6,704 nucleotides of DNA from Microcaldota archaeon (GTDB lineage: Archaea; Micrarchaeota; Micrarchaeia; Burarchaeales; Burarchaeaceae), in NCBI GenBank assembly GCA_003660965.1, contig QMVF01000043.1, positions 1-6,704 on the forward strand, in the 5' to 3' direction. Below the pieces are notes generated by a model. The model ran no database searches, was not told where the DNA came from, and saw nothing but the letters and a program-made list of their open reading frames with translations. The translations under genes were made by a program, and so were the position numbers. Position 1 is the stretch's first letter. Every line of letters begins with the position of its first letter. Below, in pieces: positions 1-5,499 of the stretch.

Positions 1-2
1 AC

Positions 3-773
3 CTTATAGATGAATTCAGGCGGGGTAATCTCTTGGCTGCGCCTGCGCTTTCAAAGCTCGGCGAGCGCGGCTATAATGCACTGCTCGAGCCCTTCAAAAC
101 CAATGAACGATGGTTTAACAAAGGTCTGCTCGGAAAGCTGGGCGATACTCTTACATTCACCTTCCCTCTGACAGCTACTGGCACGTTGATAAGTTTAGGA
201 GCCATAGTCAAACCTGCCTCGTTAGCAGGCTCACTTCTGGCCTCAGCCTCCCTCAATCCTTCCCTAACGTTCGCAACTCTGCTGACTCTCACAGTAGCAA
301 CTCCCGTTTACGCATACATGAGCAAACGCATGGGAAACAAGTGCGAGGCTGCAATGAAGGAACTGGCAAAGGTGAGCGAGCCCGCAAAAGCAAGGGAGGT
401 TATAGCGCATTTTGAGAACTACTTTACAAAATGGTGGGAGCCTGCAGGAAATCCAATGCACAATATGGTAATGCAGTTCTTCTCGCTCTTCACCCGCCTT
501 CCTCTATACCTAACACATCAGCCAAGCCTGCGCGCAGTTGGCGTGAATACTGTACGCAGCAATATGGTCGCGCTGCTTGAGAAGATGGCACAAGAGGTTC
601 CTGAAGTAAAGGCAGACGTTCTCAGATCGCTCGAGCGCATGCATTACAGGCTCGAACATCCTGGCATGGAAGTCTTCGGTGCAATAACTGGCTTCGTAAT
701 TGGAGTTCCATACCGCAACTCTTATGCGCACCTTAGGAGCGAAATTAGCAATACACTTGAAAGACTAAGGTAG
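3..773 (+). CDS. Unrecognised membrane-associated protein, probably 5'-partial
   Basis: I do not recognise this protein. The frame is open to the left edge of the window, and the codons before the TTG at 33 read LIDEFRRGNL, so the gene probably begins outside the window. The alternative start is that TTG, preceded by a GGGG purine run at 22-25; it would give 246 residues. Counting from the TTG, an amphipathic N-terminal part is followed by a hydrophobic region at about residues 40-97. That region is rich in Leu, Thr, Ala and Ser, with Pro and Gly breaks, and fits two or three membrane passes. After it come a charged helical stretch (about 100-130), an aromatic segment containing KWWEP (about 133-137), more amphipathic helix, and a short hydrophobic patch containing ITGFVIG (about 218-224). 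No catalytic motif is visible. The stop codon lies inside the 3' end of the opposing top6A gene. It is surely coding, but its function is unknown. Confidence 0.7.
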   Translation, partial: LIDEFRRGNLLAAPALSKLGERGYNALLEPFKTNERWFNKGLLGKLGDTLTFTFPLTATGTLISLGAIVKPASLAGSLLASASLNPSLTFATLLTLTVATPVYAYMSKRMGNKCEAAMKELAKVSEPAKAREVIAHFENYFTKWWEPAGNPMHNMVMQFFSLFTRLPLYLTHQPSLRAVGVNTVRSNMVALLEKMAQEVPEVKADVLRSLERMHYRLEHPGMEVFGAITGFVIGVPYRNSYAHLRSEISNTLERLR

Positions 774-1871
774 CAACTTCTTCTCCTTAATCTTCTTCTT
801 CAAATACTCGCCAACGAATGAAAGCCTCGGGCCTTGCAGAGCATCCTGCTCCAATTTCTTCTTGCTCTTCATTACAGTTTTGAGCTCCTTCACCCACTCC
901 TTGTGCCTTGCAATCCACGGATAGCTCATCATTTCCTGCGCCCTCTTCAGGTCCACCGGCTTAGCCTTAATGGTAAGCTTTCCCAAAAAATCATAATCCA
1001 CAATATCCTGCATAGTAACTCCAACAAAGCGCGCCTGCGGGGTTGCAATATCATCTGCCAGGTAAGCGAGATTCATACTTCCTGTCTTAATTGCCCAGTA
1101 GATGTACCAGCCCCACGCATCGCAGTCCGTGAATACGTAAATTGGGAGCTTCATATCTGCCAATTTATTGATCAGCCTTCTACAACCACGCGAAGCCTGG
1201 CCCTTCGGAGTAATCAGAATGCACTTCTCCTTCCTCCAAAACTTATCCTCATTCAGCCTCTGCCAAAGTGCGTCCTTCTCCACAACCAGAACATAATCGG
1301 CTTTCAAATCAGTAATTTCCATATTATTGTCAACATCGCTCGGAATAGCCCAGCCGCTCCTTCCCTGCTTTGCGCAATTGATTGTGGTTTCCTCACCGCC
1401 AAACCTGTCCACAACCCGCATGCTTCCTGCAACCACTCCCTTTCGGTCAGTATTCAAATTCAAATCCTCGCGCTTCAAATTAAGCGCAACCTCCAAATCC
1501 TCTATAAGCGGGTTGCTCTCGCTCTGCTCGGTAAACAGCTCATCCTCCACATCCTCGCCCAATGAATATTTGAGCTGGTAGAAAAGACCTCTTATTGACG
1601 TGTGTGCATCCTCATCCAAAAACTTCTTGCACTTTGCAGCAACTGCAACGGTTTGCATGAATTTGCGTGCCTGCCCTACATTCACAAAAGTTCTGGTTTC
1701 CTTCCTTTTTCCAAGCCTCAAATAGCCAAAGCTTTCATCATACTTCACATTGCTTCTGCTCCTCACTGTAGCTTCAAAATTAGGGGACTTGCCCCGCCTT
1801 ACTTCATTAACCATTCCCTTGCCCAGCTCCATTAATTTTTCAAGAGCCTTTGCATCCTTTTTACGCGCCAT
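765..1871 (-). CDS. top6A: DNA topoisomerase VI subunit A (Spo11-like, DNA-cleaving)
   Basis: This is the DNA-cleaving subunit of the type IIB topoisomerase. It makes a transient double-strand break through a tyrosine and works as an A2B2 heterotetramer with Top6B. With the ATG at 1871 it has 368 residues, normal for the family. Order of parts: a Lys-rich N-terminus, a winged-helix/CAP domain with RGLFYQLK (catalytic Tyr about residue 98), then a Toprim domain with VVEKDA (Glu about 198) and TDCDAWG (Asp about 249 and 251), the metal-binding acidic residues. The 5Y-CAP motif has Phe-Tyr where the family usually has Tyr-Tyr; the second, catalytic Tyr is kept. An in-frame ATG at 1883 would add only MVMI. 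I prefer 1871 because a GGTGAT sequence matching the archaeal anti-Shine-Dalgarno lies 4 nt upstream of it, between the two ATGs. It is the last gene of the operon, just after top6B. Confidence 0.96.
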   Translation of the reverse strand: MARKKDAKALEKLMELGKGMVNEVRRGKSPNFEATVRSRSNVKYDESFGYLRLGKRKETRTFVNVGQARKFMQTVAVAAKCKKFLDEDAHTSIRGLFYQLKYSLGEDVEDELFTEQSESNPLIEDLEVALNLKREDLNLNTDRKGVVAGSMRVVDRFGGEETTINCAKQGRSGWAIPSDVDNNMEITDLKADYVLVVEKDALWQRLNEDKFWRKEKCILITPKGQASRGCRRLINKLADMKLPIYVFTDCDAWGWYIYWAIKTGSMNLAYLADDIATPQARFVGVTMQDIVDYDFLGKLTIKAKPVDLKRAQEMMSYPWIARHKEWVKELKTVMKSKKKLEQDALQGPRLSFVGEYLKKKIKEKKLLP

Positions 1872-1885
1872 AATCATCACCATCC

Positions 1886-3520
1886 TTAACTCTCACCTTC
1901 ATTCTTAGAATTCTCAGCCTCGAGCTGGGCAGCAGCAGCCTCCCCAGCAATTTCCTCAAGAGTAGCATCCTCAATCTTCTTCTTGTACTTGCCCTCAACC
2001 AGTTTAACCAGCTTCTTCTTCAGCCTCTCAACATCCCCTGTGCCTGAAAGTTCAACCAAATCTTTGGCAAGCTGATCAACATACCTCATAATAGCCTTTT
2101 TCTTAGCCTCCTTCTCCCCAGCCCTTACTTTCCCGCGCAGATGCGACTGCAGCTCCCGTGCACATTCCATTACAGAGAGCTTTATTTCCCCTACAATTTC
2201 CTCTTCATTTGCAATTGCCTGCTTTCCAGCGCCCGTATATGGTACGTGCACGCTCACAAAATTTACGAAAACCGTTATGGGCATGGAGTCAAACTCCTTC
2301 ATTCCATACCTGTTCCAGTCCATCTCCTTAACAGCCTGGGTAATTGCGCACCCGCCTGCATCAAAGAGCAAAGGAGCACGGTTTGCAAACCTTATAACAT
2401 CCCCGCTCACCCCGCTCTGAGTATGCCTTCCAGAGTTCCCCCCATACGTGATGGCAGTTTCAACTACAAATGGCACGCCGCCCCTGAATACCTTGGGCTT
2501 TCTCTCGCGCACAGACATGAATTCCGGGTTCAATATGTTAACAAGAGCCTTCTTTACCTGCTCCTCGCCTATGGGCCTTATGGAATCAGTTGCAGGTGCA
2601 ATCCACCTAAGCCTGCTGAATGCATCAATCATTTTCTCAGCATCAGCCCAGGCCAAGTTGCGGGGCTTTGCATTCAAATTAACATCAGGCAGAAGCCCGC
2701 GCAGCTCACCTATTTTACCAGAGCTCACACGCGTGAAATTATTCATAAGAAAAGAACTGATCTTCCTGTCCTTGGAATGATGCGCCATTTCCACCAAATC
2801 GCTGGTAGTCAGGCCTAGCGGATGCGGAAGAACTTCCTTGGGTCTTTCTGGAATCGCATCGCTTGCACGCGGGAAAAGCACCTCCTCATCATTAGGCCCT
2901 TTGAACTTGATTTGAGCATGCGGGTTTGCAATTGCAGTGCGCTTCAAGTATGCAAGCGGGCCGTACTCTCCCTTGTCATACTTTACTTCACCAAACTCAC
3001 CCTCAATCTCAAGCCCCCTCATCTCGCCCTCCTCCATCTTCTCATTCAGCATCTTGGGCTTATTGGTTTTCACATCAATTGACAAATCGCAAGAATAAAC
3101 CTTACTGGTCCCAGTGCCAGTTCTCACCTTAACTGGAGTGCCGGTTGTAATCAATGCAAACATCGTACACCCCGCAGCACCAATTCCCTGCTGGCCCCTT
3201 TGCTGCATATACCTGTGGAACTTGGTACCAGCAAGCATCATTCCCAAGGCCTTGCCAACTAGTTTCTGTGGAATTCCAGGCCCATTGTCGCTCGCCCTAA
3301 CCACGCAATGATCCCCATTAACAACCCGAATTTCAATTCCAATATCAGGCAGAATGCCAGCCTCCTCACACGCATCCAGCGAGTTGGTTACATACTCGTG
3401 CACAATAGTGGTCAAGCTCCTAACCTTTCCTGAAAAGCCGAGCATCTGCCTGTTCTTTCTGAAGAACTCTGCTACTGAATGCTCCCTGAACTGATTGAAT
3501 ATGGGATTGTCTCTAGCCAT
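1886..3520 (-). CDS. top6B: DNA topoisomerase VI subunit B (GHKL ATPase)
   Basis: This is the ATPase subunit of topoisomerase VI; ATP-driven dimerisation captures and passes the transported DNA duplex. It has 544 residues, within the family's normal range. The N-terminal GHKL fold shows the N box HEYVTNSLDA (about residues 41-50; Glu42 the expected catalytic base, Asn46 the metal ligand), the G1 box SDNGPGIP (77-84) and the glycine-rich lid RGQQGIGAAG (108-117). The H2TH and transducer domains follow. The transducer contains GAGKQAIANEEEI (431-443), whose Lys433 corresponds to the switch lysine that contacts the ATP gamma-phosphate. The C-terminal 80 residues are a charged, Lys/Glu-rich helical tail ending in a low-complexity Ala/Glu stretch. 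A ribosome binding site AGGTG (3530 to 3526) lies 5 nt before the ATG. The gene sits 11 bp after the winged-helix gene and directly before top6A, so the three are almost certainly co-transcribed. Confidence 0.97.
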   Translation of the reverse strand: MARDNPIFNQFREHSVAEFFRKNRQMLGFSGKVRSLTTIVHEYVTNSLDACEEAGILPDIGIEIRVVNGDHCVVRASDNGPGIPQKLVGKALGMMLAGTKFHRYMQQRGQQGIGAAGCTMFALITTGTPVKVRTGTGTSKVYSCDLSIDVKTNKPKMLNEKMEEGEMRGLEIEGEFGEVKYDKGEYGPLAYLKRTAIANPHAQIKFKGPNDEEVLFPRASDAIPERPKEVLPHPLGLTTSDLVEMAHHSKDRKISSFLMNNFTRVSSGKIGELRGLLPDVNLNAKPRNLAWADAEKMIDAFSRLRWIAPATDSIRPIGEEQVKKALVNILNPEFMSVRERKPKVFRGGVPFVVETAITYGGNSGRHTQSGVSGDVIRFANRAPLLFDAGGCAITQAVKEMDWNRYGMKEFDSMPITVFVNFVSVHVPYTGAGKQAIANEEEIVGEIKLSVMECARELQSHLRGKVRAGEKEAKKKAIMRYVDQLAKDLVELSGTGDVERLKKKLVKLVEGKYKKKIEDATLEEIAGEAAAAQLEAENSKNEGES

Positions 3521-3531
3521 AATCGCACCTG

Positions 3532-4122
3532 CTAACCGATCACCTGAACCCCTTTTTCAACAACACCTTTATATTTTGAACTCAGCTCCTCCTCGCTTGC
3601 TAAATGAGCTGCCACGCCATTGCCAAACAGGGTTCTGCACTCCTGATCCAATTCAAGCAGGGCGCGGTCAAGCGAATGCCTCAAATAGCCCTCATACTTT
3701 GCATCAGGCCTTAAAACCAGAAGCAATTCCACAGGGCTATGCCTTTCCTCCCTTCCATCTGCAACTATTCCAAACAGCACCACCTTCTGCAGTTCTCTGT
3801 ATTTACCAAGCTTGTCTGCAACCAGTTCAATCATAACCTGTCTAGGGCTTTTGGACATTGCCCGTGAAAGCACCTTGTACGCATAGCTCTGCTTATTGGT
3901 TCTCCACATGAGCGCGCTTCCTATGTGCACAGGAGTTACCAAATGCAGCTCATGGAATTCCTTCATTGCCTTGCTAACTGCTGTATGCGACAGGCCTAGC
4001 ATTGATGCAAGCTCCCTTTCGCTAGCCGAAATCTCCTCATTCAGCAGCCTCTGGAGCAGCTTCACCTTTACCTTTGAGCCCAGCGCTCTCTCGTAAAAGT
4101 GCCTGAATATCATAAATTTCAT
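3532..4122 (-). CDS. Winged-helix DNA-binding protein with degenerate nucleotidyltransferase domain
   Basis: The 196 residues divide into two parts. Residues about 15-75 form a winged helix-turn-helix: a helix of basic and Leu residues, then ERELASMLGLSHTAVSKAMK (35-54) as helix-turn-recognition helix, then a wing ending near MWRTN. Residues about 105-196 resemble the minimal nucleotidyltransferase fold found fused to winged helices in many archaeal proteins: VVLFGIVADG (114-123), then SPVELLLVL (129-137), and a C-terminal segment ending in GVQVIG. In active members the signature is GS...ARG...SDIDLLV. Here the Ser of GS is Ile, the Arg is Asp, and the two metal-binding Asp residues are Pro and Glu, so catalysis is unlikely. 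It is the first gene of the operon with top6B and top6A. The ATG has no ribosome binding site and lies about 23-25 nt from a box A, which suggests a leaderless transcript. The repeats around that box A suggest self-regulation (inference). Confidence 0.85.
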   Translation of the reverse strand: MKFMIFRHFYERALGSKVKVKLLQRLLNEEISASERELASMLGLSHTAVSKAMKEFHELHLVTPVHIGSALMWRTNKQSYAYKVLSRAMSKSPRQVMIELVADKLGKYRELQKVVLFGIVADGREERHSPVELLLVLRPDAKYEGYLRHSLDRALLELDQECRTLFGNGVAAHLASEEELSSKYKGVVEKGVQVIG

Positions 4123-4125
4123 TAG

Positions 4126-4140
4126 AGTTTACACATGGCA
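4126..4140 (-). promoter_or_regulatory. Candidate operator half, ATG-proximal copy of a 15-bp direct repeat
   Basis: On the minus strand this reads TGCCATGTGTAAACT, starting directly after the box A of the winged-helix/top6 operon and ending 3 bp before the ATG. It matches the copy at 4149-4163 in 13 of 15 positions, in the same orientation. A protein bound here would overlap the transcription start. It is a candidate site for the winged-helix protein encoded immediately downstream; binding is inferred. Confidence 0.45.
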
Positions 4141-4148
4141 ATTTAAAT
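4141..4148 (-). promoter_or_regulatory. Box A (TATA) of the winged-helix/top6B/top6A operon
   Basis: The sequence ATTTAAAT is centred about 23 bp upstream of the ATG at 4122. The usual archaeal spacing of 22-27 bp from box A to the start site puts initiation at or next to the ATG, consistent with a leaderless first gene and its lack of a ribosome binding site. The element is palindromic, so it could also fire rightward. It exactly fills the 8-bp gap between two direct repeats. Confidence 0.6.
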
Positions 4149-4163
4149 AGTTTACGCTTGGCA
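4149..4163 (-). promoter_or_regulatory. Candidate operator half, upstream copy of a 15-bp direct repeat
   Basis: On the minus strand this reads TGCCAAGCGTAAACT, immediately upstream of box A and therefore where the TFB recognition element would lie. It is the partner of the copy at 4126-4140. The centre-to-centre distance is 23 bp, about two helical turns, so two bound proteins would sit on roughly the same face and straddle TBP and TFB. Confidence 0.45.
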
Positions 4164-4193
4164 ACTATAATTAATCTAATACAGGAAGGCAAA

Positions 4194-4209
4194 AAGAAAG
4201 CTTTAAATA
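4194..4209 (+). promoter_or_regulatory. BRE/box A promoter of the ankyrin-like gene
   Basis: AGAAAGC followed by TTTAAATA (4202-4209) is a good archaeal BRE plus box A. Initiation is expected near 4230, which leaves a leader of about 40 nt before the ATG at 4271. The 9-mer TTTAAATAG also occurs at 4142-4150, 60 bp upstream in the same orientation. Confidence 0.65.
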
Positions 4210-4247
4210 GCAGAACAGGCACTATTCAACACTAAATTTGACTGAGC

Positions 4248-4286
4248 ATGTATGCTAGGCAGGTGTTTGAATGGGTAAGAGACTGA
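4248..4286 (+). other. Possible 12-codon leader ORF overlapping the ankyrin-like gene start
   Basis: An ATG at 4248 lies inside the predicted leader and opens a 12-codon frame (MYARQVFEWVRD) that runs over the ankyrin-like gene start in another frame and stops at 4284-4286. No clear ribosome binding site precedes this ATG, while a good GGTG precedes the main one. It may be chance; it is listed because it would overlap initiation of the main gene if translated. Confidence 0.15.
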
Positions 4287-4786
4287 AAGCTATGGACCAT
4301 TATTCAGATACATCCGACGCTCTGCGCAGCGTTATGATTGAACTATACACTGCAACCAGAAAAGGAGACTCGCAGAGCATCAAGGCATTGAGCAGACGGG
4401 CAGAAGAGCTCATAAACAGCCCTGACTTTGATCCAAATGCAAGGGATGCTGGAAACAATACTCTGATAATGGAAGCTTCCTCCTTTGTACTACCTGATAT
4501 AGTGGGGCAGCTGATACGCAAGGGTGCGGACGTGGGCGCTAAGAATGCAGAGGGCAAGGATGCGCTGGCGCACCTTGATGAAGTCGGCTATGTGGCATTT
4601 GCCCTTCCTAATTCCAATTCACTCCAAAGGCGCTATTCCTATACCCGACGCCTTTTGAAGGGTGCGATGGAGCAGGCTAGGGTCGATAACACTGTGAAAA
4701 ATAGGCTGGCTTTCAAGGCAAATAAGCCCAATGCAGTTAACCAGAACTCCAGTCCGGTGCATTTCAGGCAAGCAGTAATGCGCTAA
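4271..4786 (+). CDS. Small ankyrin-repeat-like protein
   Basis: The 171 residues contain a short ankyrin-like unit. DPNARDAGNNTLIMEAS (about residues 54-70) corresponds to the loop and first helix of a repeat. VGQLIRKGADVGAKNAEGKD (78-97) gives the second helix, the GAD turn and the start of the next repeat, which is incomplete. Only one to one and a half repeats are visible, below the usual number for a stable stack; the helical N-terminal 50 residues may cap it. The C-terminal about 60 residues are basic and polar with no recognisable motif. There is no signal peptide or membrane segment, so it is probably cytoplasmic and may bind a protein partner. The start is well defined: an in-frame TGA lies directly before the ATG, and AGGTG (4261-4265) sits 5 nt upstream. 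It is transcribed divergently from the winged-helix/top6 operon. Its partner and role are unknown. Confidence 0.75.
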   Translation: MGKRLKAMDHYSDTSDALRSVMIELYTATRKGDSQSIKALSRRAEELINSPDFDPNARDAGNNTLIMEASSFVLPDIVGQLIRKGADVGAKNAEGKDALAHLDEVGYVAFALPNSNSLQRRYSYTRRLLKGAMEQARVDNTVKNRLAFKANKPNAVNQNSSPVHFRQAVMR

Positions 4787-4881
4787 GCCGGCTTCACAGT
4801 GACCATCTCCTATATACTATGCGGTTTATGCTATAGAAGGAAAGACAGTCAAGATTACAACAATGATCCACAGAAGTAAGG

Positions 4882-4893
4882 GCCACAGGTGGC
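4882..4893. repeat. Small inverted repeat in the convergent gap
   Basis: GCCAC-AG-GTGGC is a perfect 5-bp inverted repeat. It lies 13 bp beyond the KH gene stop, and with G-T pairs the stem can be extended by one or two pairs. Read leftward it is followed by a pyrimidine-rich CCTTACTTCT, so it could help end KH gene transcripts. No long T run is present and the structure is small. Confidence 0.25.
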
Positions 4894-4905
4894 TTGAATA
4901 AGTGC

Positions 4906-5448
4906 CTAACGCGGTTTCTCCTCCCACAAGCTCATTCTGCTTTCATTAAGCCTCCTCCTTCCCTCCTCCAGCATCTTGTAAACAGTAGAATGCATAGCAC
5001 CTTCCATGAGCATCTGAATTGCCCTTTCAGCAATTCCCACTTCCTCCAGCATTCCAATCATTGCAACCGTATGCCCGTATATGCATAAATCAACATCAGC
5101 ACATTCCTCAATCACCTGCCTGGTTCTCCCCTCCTCGCCTATAATTCTCCCCTTCACCCTGTTAATCTGCTTTGGTGTATTGAACATCAGGCGCAGATCG
5201 ATCACGCGCAAATAACAGTCCTCATTTGCAAGCTTCATTGCCTTGGAAGGCGAGAAGCCGCGGCCAACTGCAAACACAAAATCCTTTGCCCTCCATTCAA
5301 CCACCGGATCATTGGCCCTAATCTCAACCTCCCCATCCTCGCTGATTTTGAACTTCGCACTGCTAGCCTTCTCCAGCCTTCTCTTATCCCTTCCCTTCTC
5401 ACCTAGAAGAACAGCAACTCGCTCCTCCGGTATTTTGACTAGCTGCAT
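4906..5448 (-). CDS. KH-domain RNA-binding protein, archaeal Dim2/Pno1 (Krr1-like) family
   Basis: The 180 residues form two KH modules, as in the archaeal counterparts of eukaryotic Dim2/Pno1. The first has the GxxG loop GEKG (about residues 16-19) in VAVLLGEKGRDKRRLE. The second has the stronger GxxG loop GEEG in KGRIIGEEGRTRQVIEE (about 99-115), followed by DVDLCIYGHTVAMIG and a C-terminal helix with HSTVYKMLE. Family members act in small-subunit ribosome biogenesis; an archaeal homologue binds the 3' end of 16S rRNA and the initiation factor aIF2 alpha subunit. Length and motif order are typical. The start is supported by GGAG (5460 to 5457) 8 nt upstream and by a box A further out. The gene is divergent from pcm and convergent with the ankyrin-like gene. 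Assignment to the KH family is firm; Dim2/Pno1 is the best fit by two-domain layout and the HSTVYKMLE end. Confidence 0.9.
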   Translation of the reverse strand: MQLVKIPEERVAVLLGEKGRDKRRLEKASSAKFKISEDGEVEIRANDPVVEWRAKDFVFAVGRGFSPSKAMKLANEDCYLRVIDLRLMFNTPKQINRVKGRIIGEEGRTRQVIEECADVDLCIYGHTVAMIGMLEEVGIAERAIQMLMEGAMHSTVYKMLEEGRRRLNESRMSLWEEKPR

Positions 5449-5467
5449 AATTAACTCTCCCCAACCA

Positions 5468-5475
5468 TTATACTT
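5468..5475 (+). promoter_or_regulatory. Candidate box A of pcm
   Basis: ATTATACT is centred about 28 bp upstream of the pcm ATG, which would start transcription at or just before the ATG. That matches the absence of a ribosome binding site before pcm, suggesting a leaderless transcript. The match to consensus is moderate. Confidence 0.4.
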
Positions 5476-5481
5476 TTTTCT

Positions 5482-5491
5482 ATTTTATAAA
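5482..5491 (-). promoter_or_regulatory. Box A of the KH-domain gene
   Basis: On the minus strand this reads TTTATAAAAT, a strong box A. Initiation about 25 bp away falls near 5462, leaving a leader of about 14 nt that just includes the GGGGAG ribosome binding site (5462 to 5457). Because the core TTTATAAA is palindromic, orientation is judged from the spacing to the gene. Confidence 0.6.
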
Positions 5492-5499
5492 CATCTACC

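Noticed and set aside
777..803. A pyrimidine-rich tract after the first gene, considered as a dedicated terminator
   Set aside because: It is explained by the Lys-rich C-terminus of Top6A on the other strand; it could help end transcription but cannot be told apart from coding bias.
834..1565. A 243-codon open frame on the plus strand inside top6A
   Set aside because: It is antisense to a clearly conserved gene. It is open because the opposite strand rarely uses the codons that read as stops here, and its translation shows no domain or plausible composition.
2141..2818. A 225-codon open frame on the plus strand inside top6B
   Set aside because: It is a shadow of top6B, with a His/Pro/Ser/Cys-rich translation, no ribosome binding site and no motif.
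4785..4794. A 10-bp palindrome AAGCCGGCTT overlapping the ankyrin-like gene stop, considered as a terminator
   Set aside because: A perfect palindrome with no loop forms only a very short hairpin, and no T run follows.
4787..4905. The convergent gap between the ankyrin-like and KH genes, considered for a tRNA or small RNA
   Set aside because: No cloverleaf, T-loop-like motif or strong promoter-plus-hairpin arrangement is visible; only a small inverted repeat is present.
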